Shown: one piece after another, positions 17,957 to 27,648 of the stretch | How the letters are laid out: every line of letters starts with the position of its first letter | Position numbering within the stretch: position 1 is the stretch's first letter | Virus record (IMG/VR): IMGVR_UViG_3300050821_001527 | Coordinates: 62,001 to 126,000 of that record | Reading direction: 5' to 3' (one strand) | Length of the DNA stretch: 64,000 nucleotides | From: a virus | Program-made: the position numbers and the translations under genes | Notes under the pieces: model-generated | Seen by the model: the letters and a program-made list of their open reading frames with translations, nothing else | What the model was told of the DNA's origin: nothing | The model's database searches: none

Positions 17957-20900
17957 ATGTCACAGGAATTCTTAACGATGGTAAACGGCAGCAACGAACC
18001 TTTGGATTCGGCGCTGGCGCAAAGCGTTCGCAAGCTGGCTATGGCTATGGCCAGTCTGGACGCCAAGGGCGACCTGAGAAAGTCCTCCATCATTTCCACG
18101 ACATACAACGGAATCGCCAGCGGATTCAGCGTCACATATTCTGACGAAAGCGCGGTCAGTCTGTTCAACACAAACGTTCTTAGCAAGGCCGATTCTCTAG
18201 TATTCGGCGGATACTTGGGATACGATGGTCTTGTCCATGACACCCTCACTGGCTTTGTAACCGAACTTGGGGGAGACACGAATCCGAATTTTGAATCATT
18301 GTTGAGTGCTGTCAACGCCCTTTTCTGTTCCGCAAGCGTAAACAGGTTGAGCCAGTGGCAAACCAAACAGTTACTCACCGCGACTTTCTCCTATTATGCT
18401 TCCGTATATCCAGAGCAGGCTTCGCAGCTTAATGCCACGGGATTCAGGGACGGCGTAATTTCCCGAATCCTTTCGCAGCCGTATAATCTGGTCTTGAGCG
18501 GCATAGCCTTGAACAGCCCGAAGGACGACGAGGTTGATGTTTACCATTATCCATTCTATGATACGACGGGATTGTTTTCGCAGACCGTTGACTATCAAAT
18601 TATGGGGGATTCCGAAACCCAATACTACTATGTATCCGGGGGAATCATCTATGACAACATGCCGTCCTTGGATAACCCCTGCATAAAACAGGCGGTAACT
18701 GGAGAGGATAATACCGTATTCTATGTCTATACCAATCTGCCTTGCACCGACGATGGAAATTCCGTATATCCGGTCAACAACATTTCTTTCTACAGAAAAT
18801 TCCCAGATGCGCCAAATGTTATTGGCTCAGAGGATTTGTCAGAAGTCTTTGCTGGCTTTAACGTTTCGGCGGCACCAGAACTCTACGACCAAAGAACCGG
18901 CTTATGGTCTGACCCTGCTAGACAATACCTGCTAGGCAGAATCAATGTGGACTTGCCGGTTTACGAATCAATCAATACTATTGAGACGGGTCAAGTCCCT
19001 CAAGCTCCTAACCCTACGGGATATAGTCTCTCTCATATCGGGGGAAATAGCCCGCGATGGAGAATCACCGGATACACGAACGACATGCCGCCACAGCCGC
19101 TTTATGATTTCGTGCCGATGACCGGATTCAAAATCATACCTTTGTCTCTGGACAAGAATGTATGGGGCGCGGATTACGCGAAGCTAAGAACCAATCCTGA
19201 TGTCATTCTCGACAAGCTTCTGATTCGTTCCCTAAGTCTGGTGGACTATTTGGATACTGGGACGGTTGGAGGGCCAGCGGTCAACTCTACCTCTTTCGAG
19301 TTGCCGTGTTTGTATGTTAGCGAGCAGCTATACAACAAGACCATGAGCGGCTTTCAAAGCGGGGACTTCTTCTTTGGGACTTTCCAAAATGGTGGAAGCT
19401 TTGATTCTGCTTTGCGTCCGGTTATTAACGGCATGAAATATACCGGCGTTGGCAATTCCGGGGCTTCCTACGATATTGGGGCTACGGGCAACAAACCTAA
19501 GATTTCATTCATGTGGACTGTCCCGAATACGGGATTAACCGGGGCTAACGCGGCATACGCAAAAAAGTGCCTTGGCATGGGAGACGGCGGGGGTGGTATT
19601 CTTTCGACGGAAAGCGGAGCAACCGGATACAATGCCAGTCATCCATACCAAAGCTTTATAGCCAAGAGTGGGGAATCGGTAATCTCAATGGGAGACTTCT
19701 TTAGGGAATTACTGCCGAATGTCATCGGGGCGAATCAGGGGCCAACGCTAAGATTTATTGATGGTTACACTTCCGTTCTCCCGGCGTCCACGACAAATCT
19801 TTGGGGGTATAGCGAAAGTGGCGACCTAATCTCTTTCCACTATTTTCCGGCTTGGGACGGAGGGGTATTGAGTGGTTGGGAAACGCCATTCCCGCAGTCC
19901 GGGCTATTGACTCCAATTATAGTCGAGCAGGATAGAGAAAATTATCTTCCAAGATATTCCACCGGGCCATTCAGTTCGGAAGCCGTGACATTCCTCTACC
20001 CAAGCGCAAGCGGTGTGAATGAGGATTACCCAACCGGATTTCCTTTGGAGGTTATGGTCAATCTTACTGTATCAGAACAGATTGCCAGAGTATTCCATAA
20101 GTCATCCGTAATTTCGAGGGTCTATGTGGGAGGGGTTCCTGTTCTATCTGATAAATTTGACTTGGTGGATAATGACGTATTTGACAGTTACGGCAATTTC
20201 TCAGAGGCTATGCTATGGGCCACGGAGAACAATCCTAACACGGGATTCCTAGAAGCTCTGCCGCCTCCGAATTCGGCCTACGTTGATAACTACTGGTCTG
20301 ACGCTTCTGCTGTATGGGAACACTTTTACGCGGGTGGCGGTGTATCCGCAATGTATTCGGGGCAATGCAGTCAGCCGGGAAAGACTGGGATACTTGTTAC
20401 AAAGGCTCTCGGACTGAATGGTGTGGTTTCCTTGGGCACATACCCTTCTGGTTTCTACGTTTTTGAATACGTGACCGGATGCTATCAGGCCACCGATAAT
20501 CCTTCAACGCCATTTCAGATACAATCAGCAGACCCGCAATCCGGTTATTTCCTGACATATTCTGATGGGGCGGAAATGCAAAAGTTGCCGCTTGATTCGA
20601 CTTTTCATTCGACTGTTCCGGTTTACTCGAACCAGCACCTATCTATTTTCCATACCGGGGGCGCAATGTTTATCTCGGGCAATTTCCCAAGCACTTATTC
20701 AAATCCTTCTAGGGTCGCCCCTGTGACGATAAGGCTTGAAAAGGATTGCGACTCATGCCTGCAAGTATTCCAAGTCATTTCTCCGAATCAGGTTAGCGGA
20801 GGTGGCTGTAAATACCTTGGTGAATCCCAGAATTTCGCATGTTGCCCAATCGTGAAGACTTATCCGAGCGGAATGCTACAGGCTTATTCTGCTAGGGGAA

Positions 20901-22606
20901 ATTCTGTCCCTTCATTTGTCAAGGGGCTTAGGGAAATCTCTTTGGAAAGAGTCGCGGCGTGTGGTGGTCAATGTTTCGCATTTCACTTCGCTAGGCACCG
21001 TTATTCTGCTGATGGCCCGGACTACTACTCAATCATGCCGGACTTGGACAGGGATTTGCCATTCCACGGGCAGCAGAGCCAGAACGTCAACGTTACGCTG
21101 AAATATACATTACCAGCCACAAGTCTGCGAGACATGAACCTGCACCCTGAATACGCCGACAATGCGTTACAGACATTCTTCTGTGGCAGTTCGGGTTCTC
21201 CGATTTCAGCACTTGCAGGATGCTCTAACCCGATTTACAATAGGTCTGGTGAGTTGATTCAAGATGGGTATGACTTGATTTGGTTGGAGAGGGTCGCTGG
21301 TAATTTGGGGGTGGATGGGCAATATCACTCGCAGGGGCTTTACGGGGACGCTTGGTTCGGCATGACCGGGGGTTATGGACTGGATACTTCCGATTGTGAT
21401 TGCGTCAAGAGAAATCCTTCCGCCGACCAATCGCTCATCGAATTAAATCTGCGCCCCGGTTTTGAGGTTGCCCTGCATACTAGAGCCATGAATTTGACAC
21501 CGGGCTTCTATGCCGTTGAGCCGCAGGACGGGCAGAATTGGTTCTACAACTTCGACCTCACTGGAATCGAACGCGCCCATCGTATCGGAGGAGCTTCATC
21601 CTCAATCTCGGAGGCGATAAAAGCTTTCGTGACTACCGGATTTAGCGAGTATGCCTACGAATCCCCGGATTACATCTGGCCTGCTCCGGGCGATGACTAC
21701 GCAACGATTTGCAGCGGGATGGACTCAAGGGGTAATGCCACCACCAAGGGCGTGAAATACTACTGGCAACAGAAGGTTTTGGAGAATGGGGTGCCTATTA
21801 CGGGCTTCCGTTTCCGCGATAAGGCGAGGCTCAACTTCAAAATAAATTCAATAAAATTCAATAAATATGGAAGTCAGCCCATAGACTATGAGCAAAACAT
21901 CCAACTGACCGGCCAATGCAGGATTTCCGGGGAGTTCGGATACGACAGTCAGGCCGAGTCTGCTGTATTCTCGGAGGGCATTTTCCTCAAAGACGTATCC
22001 AAGAACGCTCCATTAGCCTCATTCTATGCCCCTAGCTTCGCTTCTGACGTGCTTTTGAGGCTTCCGCTAGTGGAATCAGGCTCCCCTACCTCTCCGATTC
22101 AACCTGCGCCATCCAAGTGCGTTACGAGGGTGAACGTGCCCCACATCAGCAACAGGGGCAATATCTACGCCCCTCACTTGACACAAGGCCCATTTTACTA
22201 CAACCGTTACGTGGTTCCGGCCATGAGCGACCTATCGGTGTTGAACGAGGGCAACGATTTCGCCGGGTTTGAGCAAGTTCTTGCCAACGACGGCACCATA
22301 TTCCCCAACTCCGTGTTCCTGTTGAGCGCATCCATTTCTCAACATACCGGAACTCCTTATGAGCCATTTATGAGGATTCCGAATGCTCCGAAGATTTACT
22401 ACTTGGAAGACATGAGGCAGTTCTATGATTCATCCGTAACCGACGCCATTCTGAACAGTGGGTGGTTCGTAACGACTGGTAGGGGGCCGAAAGTCACGCT
22501 GAATCAATCCGACGCATCGGGATTCATGGGGCCGTTAAACGCATCCTACAATCTCTGGCAGTTGGGCATATACGACGTGGCCGAATACACGGGTTATTCC
22601 TCCTGA
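17957..22606 (+). CDS. Giant Cys-containing virion-type protein
   Basis: 1549 residues, 25 nt after the previous giant gene. No recognised domain. Gly/Ser/Tyr/Asn rich with beta-type alternation throughout; Cys clusters occur around residues 930-970 (CDSC, GGGC, CC) and near 1150 (CDC). Composition matches the neighbour at 13072, so the two are probably parts of the same appendage or paralogues that have diverged beyond my ability to align by eye. The 3' end overlaps the convergent polymerase gene by 13 nt. Confidence 0.65.
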   Translation: MSQEFLTMVNGSNEPLDSALAQSVRKLAMAMASLDAKGDLRKSSIISTTYNGIASGFSVTYSDESAVSLFNTNVLSKADSLVFGGYLGYDGLVHDTLTGFVTELGGDTNPNFESLLSAVNALFCSASVNRLSQWQTKQLLTATFSYYASVYPEQASQLNATGFRDGVISRILSQPYNLVLSGIALNSPKDDEVDVYHYPFYDTTGLFSQTVDYQIMGDSETQYYYVSGGIIYDNMPSLDNPCIKQAVTGEDNTVFYVYTNLPCTDDGNSVYPVNNISFYRKFPDAPNVIGSEDLSEVFAGFNVSAAPELYDQRTGLWSDPARQYLLGRINVDLPVYESINTIETGQVPQAPNPTGYSLSHIGGNSPRWRITGYTNDMPPQPLYDFVPMTGFKIIPLSLDKNVWGADYAKLRTNPDVILDKLLIRSLSLVDYLDTGTVGGPAVNSTSFELPCLYVSEQLYNKTMSGFQSGDFFFGTFQNGGSFDSALRPVINGMKYTGVGNSGASYDIGATGNKPKISFMWTVPNTGLTGANAAYAKKCLGMGDGGGGILSTESGATGYNASHPYQSFIAKSGESVISMGDFFRELLPNVIGANQGPTLRFIDGYTSVLPASTTNLWGYSESGDLISFHYFPAWDGGVLSGWETPFPQSGLLTPIIVEQDRENYLPRYSTGPFSSEAVTFLYPSASGVNEDYPTGFPLEVMVNLTVSEQIARVFHKSSVISRVYVGGVPVLSDKFDLVDNDVFDSYGNFSEAMLWATENNPNTGFLEALPPPNSAYVDNYWSDASAVWEHFYAGGGVSAMYSGQCSQPGKTGILVTKALGLNGVVSLGTYPSGFYVFEYVTGCYQATDNPSTPFQIQSADPQSGYFLTYSDGAEMQKLPLDSTFHSTVPVYSNQHLSIFHTGGAMFISGNFPSTYSNPSRVAPVTIRLEKDCDSCLQVFQVISPNQVSGGGCKYLGESQNFACCPIVKTYPSGMLQAYSARGNSVPSFVKGLREISLERVAACGGQCFAFHFARHRYSADGPDYYSIMPDLDRDLPFHGQQSQNVNVTLKYTLPATSLRDMNLHPEYADNALQTFFCGSSGSPISALAGCSNPIYNRSGELIQDGYDLIWLERVAGNLGVDGQYHSQGLYGDAWFGMTGGYGLDTSDCDCVKRNPSADQSLIELNLRPGFEVALHTRAMNLTPGFYAVEPQDGQNWFYNFDLTGIERAHRIGGASSSISEAIKAFVTTGFSEYAYESPDYIWPAPGDDYATICSGMDSRGNATTKGVKYYWQQKVLENGVPITGFRFRDKARLNFKINSIKFNKYGSQPIDYEQNIQLTGQCRISGEFGYDSQAESAVFSEGIFLKDVSKNAPLASFYAPSFASDVLLRLPLVESGSPTSPIQPAPSKCVTRVNVPHISNRGNIYAPHLTQGPFYYNRYVVPAMSDLSVLNEGNDFAGFEQVLANDGTIFPNSVFLLSASISQHTGTPYEPFMRIPNAPKIYYLEDMRQFYDSSVTDAILNSGWFVTTGRGPKVTLNQSDASGFMGPLNASYNLWQLGIYDVAEYTGYSS

Positions 22607-25158
22607 GATTTACAGTCGGATAGCTTGGTGTAAATTTTGTTCTGCTGGACTGCGATAAGGTCGGCGAAAATCGTGCCTTCCTTTTTCGTGCCCTTGACGA
22701 TAACAATGTCGCCCTCTTTGGGTAAGCGGATATTCAAACTTTCGCATTCTTCAAGTTTCTTATTGAAAATCATTACCTTGGTCGAGCCGGTTTCGTCGGC
22801 TACGAACATGGATGCGTATTTGCTGCCCTTGCCTCTGGATACGCCGCGCTTGACTTCCTCGGAGATTTTACCGATGAACACGACACGCGAATCCATGTCG
22901 CTGTCGTTGACCTTGCCGACTTCGGTAAGACCTTCAATCTTCTCCTGAAAAATATCAATCAGTCGGCAGCTAGAAGCATAGCCCAACAAGGAGTTCTCAT
23001 ACCACCAATTAGCGAATCTTTCGCAAAGTATGTTCTGTTCGTAAATGACCTTGTAGTTCTTGGCCTTTTCACGGATGGTGGCGACTCGCGTTTCCTTGAT
23101 TATCAGTTTGCCCTTTTCATTTCTCAACGTGGTCAGATGCTTGAGTGTCTTGACCAAATCGTAGTTGAATGTCGGGGCATACTGCAAGACAAGCGGCTTC
23201 TCCCTGTCCGTGAGGACGTTCCAAAGTTGGGCTTCGTAAACGGTCTTGACGCGGGAATTTTTATAGTCTTCGAGCGCACCGGCTTGGACAAGCGCGGAGA
23301 GAATACCAATGGACAGCCCACACTGTTTAGCCGCCTCAAACATTTCCAACTTGGAGAGCGACTTGGATTTGAATTTGAGAAGCTTGTCAATCGTCTTTTC
23401 GGAAACCCCCTTGATGGATGAAAGACCGAAGCGAATGTTGTTGCCTTCAATGGAAAAGTCCACTTCCGACTTCTGCAAGTGCGGCGGTAAAAGCTTGAGG
23501 TCGAAATGAGCCATTTCTTTCTGGATGATGGAGATTTCCCCAATCGGGTCAGGTTCGTGTCTGCTCATTTGGAGCAACGCCAAGAAAAATTCCTTCGGGT
23601 GGTTGAATTTCAGATAGACCGTCGAGGCGGCGAGGGCGGCATAGGAACAGGAGTGCGACTTGTTGAATGAGTAGTTCGCCGAGTCTTCCAGAACCTTCCA
23701 CAGCACGTCACCGACTTCGACGGGAAGATTACTCTCTTTGACCTTATCGGAAATGCGCTGCTTCCAAGCCTTGACTTCCTCAACCTTTTTCTTACCGACG
23801 ATTCGGCGTAGAATTTCAGCTTCGTCGAGTGTGAAGCCAATCTTGTGAGCCATCTGCATCATCTGCTCCTGATAAAGACAGACGCCGCCCGTAACTTTCA
23901 GGATACTGTCGAAGAACGGATGAATGGCTTCATATTCCCCGTTGTTCGTGTAAGCAGCGAATTTGTCCACGAACGCCATAGCACCGGGGCGGGCCAGAGC
24001 GAGAATCGCGCTCAATTCTTCCATGTTCTTAGGCTTGACCTTCTGCGTAACCTTGAACGCTAGGTCGGCTTCGATTTGGAATAACCCGTGAGGACACTTC
24101 AAGTCGTAGAGATTTTGATAGATGGTAGGATGCTCCAAGTCAAGGTCGGCAACTTTCTTGCCTAGAAGCTTGCATACTCTGTCAATGACGGAAACGCTGC
24201 GAAGACCGAGGGCGTCAAGTTTGACGTTCGACAACGCCACCCAATTCATGTCGTATGACGATACAATGTCTCCATCCGAGGATAGCTCTGTCGGGGAATT
24301 CCCGTCCAAATCGTCGTAGGAAAGCAGGATGCCGGAAGCATGGACGCCTTTGTTCTTAATAAGGTCGCGCAGTTTTAGGGCCGTCTGATAGACTCGCGGA
24401 TTTGCGTCTGCCCATTTTTTGAATTCCTCGGAGTGGGAGTAGGCTACTTCCAAGTCTTCGACGTTGCCGAAAATCTTGGGAATCATGGCCGAGACTTCCT
24501 TCATTTCTTCCTCGGACTTGCTGCCGATGATTTTACCGCACTCCTTGATTAGCAGTTTGCCGCTCAAGGTGGTCAGCGTAAGAATTTTCCCGGTCTTGCC
24601 TTTGAATTTTTGGTCGAGGTATTCGAGAACCTTGTGACGGCTGTAAAAGCAAATGTCCAAGTCAATATCACACATGAGCGAACCATCGAGATACGTCACG
24701 CCGTCAACCACCTGTTTCTTGGCACGGGTCTTGGATATGAAACGCTCGAAATACAAACCATACTTGATAGGGTCAATCTTGGTGACGCCAATCAGGTAGA
24801 GAACCAAACTGCCCGCCGCGCTACCACGACCCACCCCTGTCGGAATGTCATTTTCCACGCAGAAGTTGATTACGTCCCAAACCAGCAGCATGTAATCCAC
24901 GAAGCCAAGCTCGTTGATGATGTTGAGTTCAAGTTTAACCCTGTCCGCATATTGGGCATAGGCAGGGGACTTTTTATCCAATTTTAATGCCTTGAAGCCC
25001 TTGAGACAAAGGCCGTGGAGGAATTCGTAATTGGTGCAGTCATTGTCCAGACCGATTTGTTTCTTGTAGCGAGGCTCAATTTTGAACTGAGGAAGTCTGA
25101 CGCCGTGCATAGGAATATCCACAGTCTCGAAAGACGATATGAAGTTTGATGGTGTCAT
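22594..25158 (-). CDS. dnaE: DNA polymerase III alpha, polymerase part
   Basis: 854 residues covering the palm, fingers, thumb, HhH and OB parts of a DnaE-type replicative polymerase. Visible: GVGRGSAAGSLVLYL (nucleotide-binding loop), CDIDLDICF (catalytic aspartates of the PDIDLDF motif), KSHSCSYAALAA with the following YLKFNHPKEFFLALL, and a C-terminal OB fold from about residue 745 (VVFIGKI...MFVADETGSTKVMIF). The N-terminal PHP domain is absent and is encoded two genes upstream. It starts 1 nt after the exonuclease stop. It would replicate the phage genome together with the PHP and exonuclease proteins. Confidence 0.93.
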   Translation of the reverse strand: MTPSNFISSFETVDIPMHGVRLPQFKIEPRYKKQIGLDNDCTNYEFLHGLCLKGFKALKLDKKSPAYAQYADRVKLELNIINELGFVDYMLLVWDVINFCVENDIPTGVGRGSAAGSLVLYLIGVTKIDPIKYGLYFERFISKTRAKKQVVDGVTYLDGSLMCDIDLDICFYSRHKVLEYLDQKFKGKTGKILTLTTLSGKLLIKECGKIIGSKSEEEMKEVSAMIPKIFGNVEDLEVAYSHSEEFKKWADANPRVYQTALKLRDLIKNKGVHASGILLSYDDLDGNSPTELSSDGDIVSSYDMNWVALSNVKLDALGLRSVSVIDRVCKLLGKKVADLDLEHPTIYQNLYDLKCPHGLFQIEADLAFKVTQKVKPKNMEELSAILALARPGAMAFVDKFAAYTNNGEYEAIHPFFDSILKVTGGVCLYQEQMMQMAHKIGFTLDEAEILRRIVGKKKVEEVKAWKQRISDKVKESNLPVEVGDVLWKVLEDSANYSFNKSHSCSYAALAASTVYLKFNHPKEFFLALLQMSRHEPDPIGEISIIQKEMAHFDLKLLPPHLQKSEVDFSIEGNNIRFGLSSIKGVSEKTIDKLLKFKSKSLSKLEMFEAAKQCGLSIGILSALVQAGALEDYKNSRVKTVYEAQLWNVLTDREKPLVLQYAPTFNYDLVKTLKHLTTLRNEKGKLIIKETRVATIREKAKNYKVIYEQNILCERFANWWYENSLLGYASSCRLIDIFQEKIEGLTEVGKVNDSDMDSRVVFIGKISEEVKRGVSRGKGSKYASMFVADETGSTKVMIFNKKLEECESLNIRLPKEGDIVIVKGTKKEGTIFADLIAVQQNKIYTKLSDCKSQEE

Positions 25159-25159
25159 G

Positions 25160-25807
25160 TTAGATTTCGATTTGAAACTTCTGCTTGTTCCAGACTTTCA
25201 CGTTCAACTGTAAGTCAACGATGGCGTTGTGCAGGTTTGCGTAGTCATGGTCAATATTATACTCTTTACCAAGGGCGGTCAAGGATGTTTTTGTTCCTCT
25301 GACTGACCTGTTGAGCATTCGATATTGATACTCGATAAGCGACCCCATGTTTCTGTCGTATGGAATGCTGAGTTTCATTCCGAGAGCCAAGCATCGGGTG
25401 TCAATCATCTTGGGGGTGAAATGCTTCCAAGGTCTGTTCAGATATTCCGCCCAGCCTTTTAGGATATAGGCGTCGAAGTTGAGGATGTTGTGTCCGGCGA
25501 TAAAGTCGCATTCCTCAAAATATTTTTCGGCGGTCATCCAAACTTCCTTGGGGTCTTTGCCTAGCGCAAGAAGCTTGCTGTGGTCGTATCGCGTAATGCG
25601 GGCGGCTTCGGCACCGACTCTCAAGTCAGTCTGCTTCGTCCAGTTGACTAGCATGTCCTCCGACCCAATGATGTTGTCGCCTTGGACTTTGACGATACCC
25701 AACTGCCACGCCCTATTCTGCCTGAAATTCAGGCAGAGATTAAAAGTTTCCGCGTCGAAGAAGCAATACGTCTTTTTCTTGTCAAACCTAAGCAGTTCTT
25801 CAAACAT
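25160..25807 (-). CDS. dnaQ: DnaQ-like 3'-5' exonuclease
   Basis: About 215 residues from the ATG at 25807, chosen because it overlaps the upstream stop by 8 nt; an upstream ATG at 25831 is also open. DEDD-type motifs are visible: FFDAETFN (Exo I), AGHNILNFDAYIL (Exo II, HNxxFD), and LHNAIVDLQLNVKVW (Exo III, HxAxxD). It is the proofreading subunit for the polymerase whose two halves flank it. The three-gene order PHP, exonuclease, polymerase with 1-8 nt junctions implies co-translation and a complex. Confidence 0.88.
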   Translation of the reverse strand: MFEELLRFDKKKTYCFFDAETFNLCLNFRQNRAWQLGIVKVQGDNIIGSEDMLVNWTKQTDLRVGAEAARITRYDHSKLLALGKDPKEVWMTAEKYFEECDFIAGHNILNFDAYILKGWAEYLNRPWKHFTPKMIDTRCLALGMKLSIPYDRNMGSLIEYQYRMLNRSVRGTKTSLTALGKEYNIDHDYANLHNAIVDLQLNVKVWNKQKFQIEI

Positions 25808-26588
25808 TCGCGGCCTCCTTCCATGCTTCAAAGCAAAAATCGTCGCTGCACAAATGGTCTAGGTCTGGATTTTCCAGAGTGGAGCGGTTATTGATACATC
25901 TGGCCGTGAGATAGGCAATGAAGTCATCGCGGTTCTCGTAGAAGATGCTCTTGGCCGCAATTTCCTGATACTTGTTCGTCGCCAAATACTCGGTAAGGCG
26001 CGTTTGCAGGAATTGGTCGAACGGCATGTTATTGTCCTCACGAAAGAACACGGGTTCGATTGAAGAAAAGTCAGGGACGCATGAACCGCAGCTAAGAGTG
26101 TTCATGTAGAGGAACGAATCGTAGAACGGAACCGCCAGTTGCAGATTTTTCGTCCACAGTTTCTTGAGGGTGGGATAATCAATATGTGGAACCTTTGCCT
26201 GCTGGCTGACACCGGAGAAAAGACCTTGTGAAGCGGCAAGGCTCCAAATCCTGCATAGGTCGCCGTAGCCTTCGGTGTTGCGAATGAAGATTATGATTTT
26301 TGACCTTTTGCAGACCGAGGCGGGCGTCATGTCGGCGAGGGATTCGGTTACAAACATCCTGATACCGTAAATCAGCTTCATCTTGGCGGCTTTGGCGTTC
26401 TTAAAAGCTTCCAAAAAGCTTGAAAAATTGTCCTCTACCAAGACAAGCTCCCCAAGACCGGCTTCCTTAGCCAAGGAGATAATCGAAACCGGCGAGTGCG
26501 GCTTCTTCTCGGAGTTTTCCAAGGTTAGGATGGATTTGCCAATGGAGTAGTGAGACTTCCACAACGGCAAGACTTTAAAATCGGTCAT
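25800..26588 (-). CDS. PHP-domain part of DNA polymerase III alpha
   Basis: 262 residues matching the N-terminal PHP region of DnaE by overall pattern: the opening strand with HYS, a LxxLVLVED-type strand near residue 45, KLIYGIRMFV, and the end segment PVFFREDNNMPFD...FCFEAWKEA that in full-length DnaE joins PHP to the polymerase core. The HxH and other metal ligands of active PHP domains are not evident (WKSHYS replaces LHxHS), so it is probably structural. It is encoded separately from the polymerase part, with an exonuclease between them. Its own promoter (26595-26623) places the -10 box 6 nt before ATG. Confidence 0.75.
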   Translation of the reverse strand: MTDFKVLPLWKSHYSIGKSILTLENSEKKPHSPVSIISLAKEAGLGELVLVEDNFSSFLEAFKNAKAAKMKLIYGIRMFVTESLADMTPASVCKRSKIIIFIRNTEGYGDLCRIWSLAASQGLFSGVSQQAKVPHIDYPTLKKLWTKNLQLAVPFYDSFLYMNTLSCGSCVPDFSSIEPVFFREDNNMPFDQFLQTRLTEYLATNKYQEIAAKSIFYENRDDFIAYLTARCINNRSTLENPDLDHLCSDDFCFEAWKEAANV

Positions 26589-26594
26589 TGTAAT

Positions 26595-26623
26595 ATACTG
26601 GCACGTTTTTCACAAAAAGTCAA
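26595..26623 (-). promoter_or_regulatory. Promoter of polymerase operon, leaderless
   Basis: Minus strand TTGACT (26618-26623), 17-nt spacer, CAGTAT (26595-26600), 6 nt, ATG. Starts transcription at the start codon of the PHP gene and so drives the three-gene replicase operon. Confidence 0.65.
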
Positions 26624-26628
26624 GGGAT

Positions 26629-27648
26629 TTAAAACGTGTCAATCGGAGGGCGGTATTTAGGGCATCCGGCGTAGTGGAGCTTGATGATTGATTGACCCTC
26701 TTTGGCGGTTAAATCATCCTTTAGACTGGTTTGGACGACCTTTCCGTCCTTGTCCTTGAGGGCGTAGTAAAAAAATGGAAATTTATATGGGCAATGCCAC
26801 ATAGGGGTTCCATCCTTCTTTAACTGGTCGGGTCTGGTGGCAAATCCGCAGGCCAGCCTGCCGTGGAACGAGCCGTCCTTGGGGATTGGGTGGTCGGCGG
26901 CGAAATTTGCGTAAGCATCATTGATGTGGAAATTGTCAACCCTTTTCTGCACATCAGCAAGGTAATACTCAAATCCTTTGAGTGTCTGGTCGGAGAATGC
27001 GACTTCCTGATGCGGCTCCTTCGGATACTGCAAAAAGATGAACCTGACTTTGGGAGTCAAATCTGGCCAGAGCTTCTTGCAGGCCAGTGAATACATGAGA
27101 GCCTGAACGCTAGAATTGATGTCCTCGCCGGAATATTTCAGCTTCGAGGATTTGAAGTCGTCAATGACTATGTGCGTTTTGGTTAGGGCGATTTTGTCAA
27201 TCGTTCCGTAAATGAAGTATCTCGGAGTCTCGCTTTGGATTTTAAAACGATGCTCCTTACCCACGACTTTTCCGCCCTTAACGAAGAAGTCCGTCTTTAG
27301 CCCGACGAGAATCATGCCGTCAATCTTCTCGAAGGTTTCCTTATCGTCGAGAAGATGATTGTTCCTAATCAGCTTTCTGACCAGCCTTTCAGTGGAGGGC
27401 TTGGCGCAAATGGTTCCCGCTTTGACTATGGCGGTGAATGTTTTCTTGCGTCTTGGATTAAGCAGGCACTCAAAGAATGAGTGGCAGACGTTCCCCATTA
27501 ACGCCCCTCGGTTGTCCTTCTGCGGGAGCTTGAGAATGTAGTTGCAGTAATAGAGCCAGCTACACGTCTCAAGAGATTTGAGCGCGGAACTTCTGAGGAA
27601 ATTCTCTCCGTCTGACTGATAGAACGAAGCATCTGTTTCGCGCTTCAT
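26629..27648 (-). CDS. RecB/Cas4-type Fe-S exonuclease
   Basis: About 339 residues from the ATG at 27648, which overlaps the primase stop as ATGA; a start at 27669 is also open. PD-(D/E)XK core: GNVCHSFFECLL helix with the conserved His, IYGTIDKI (GxxD), VIDDFKSSK (DxK) and QALMYSLACKK (QxxxY). A Cys near the N-terminus (SLETCSWLYYC) and C-terminal Cys residues (ACGF, HCPYK, AGCPKY) fit the 4Fe-4S arrangement of Cas4/AddB nucleases. No CRISPR genes are near, so a role in phage recombination or end processing beside primase and helicase is likely. Confidence 0.8.
   Translation of the reverse strand: MKRETDASFYQSDGENFLRSSALKSLETCSWLYYCNYILKLPQKDNRGALMGNVCHSFFECLLNPRRKKTFTAIVKAGTICAKPSTERLVRKLIRNNHLLDDKETFEKIDGMILVGLKTDFFVKGGKVVGKEHRFKIQSETPRYFIYGTIDKIALTKTHIVIDDFKSSKLKYSGEDINSSVQALMYSLACKKLWPDLTPKVRFIFLQYPKEPHQEVAFSDQTLKGFEYYLADVQKRVDNFHINDAYANFAADHPIPKDGSFHGRLACGFATRPDQLKKDGTPMWHCPYKFPFFYYALKDKDGKVVQTSLKDDLTAKEGQSIIKLHYAGCPKYRPPIDTF

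Noticed and set aside
26629-27648. CRISPR-associated Cas4
   Set aside because: Fold and Fe-S cysteines fit Cas4, but there is no CRISPR context; replication neighbours favour a recombination nuclease.
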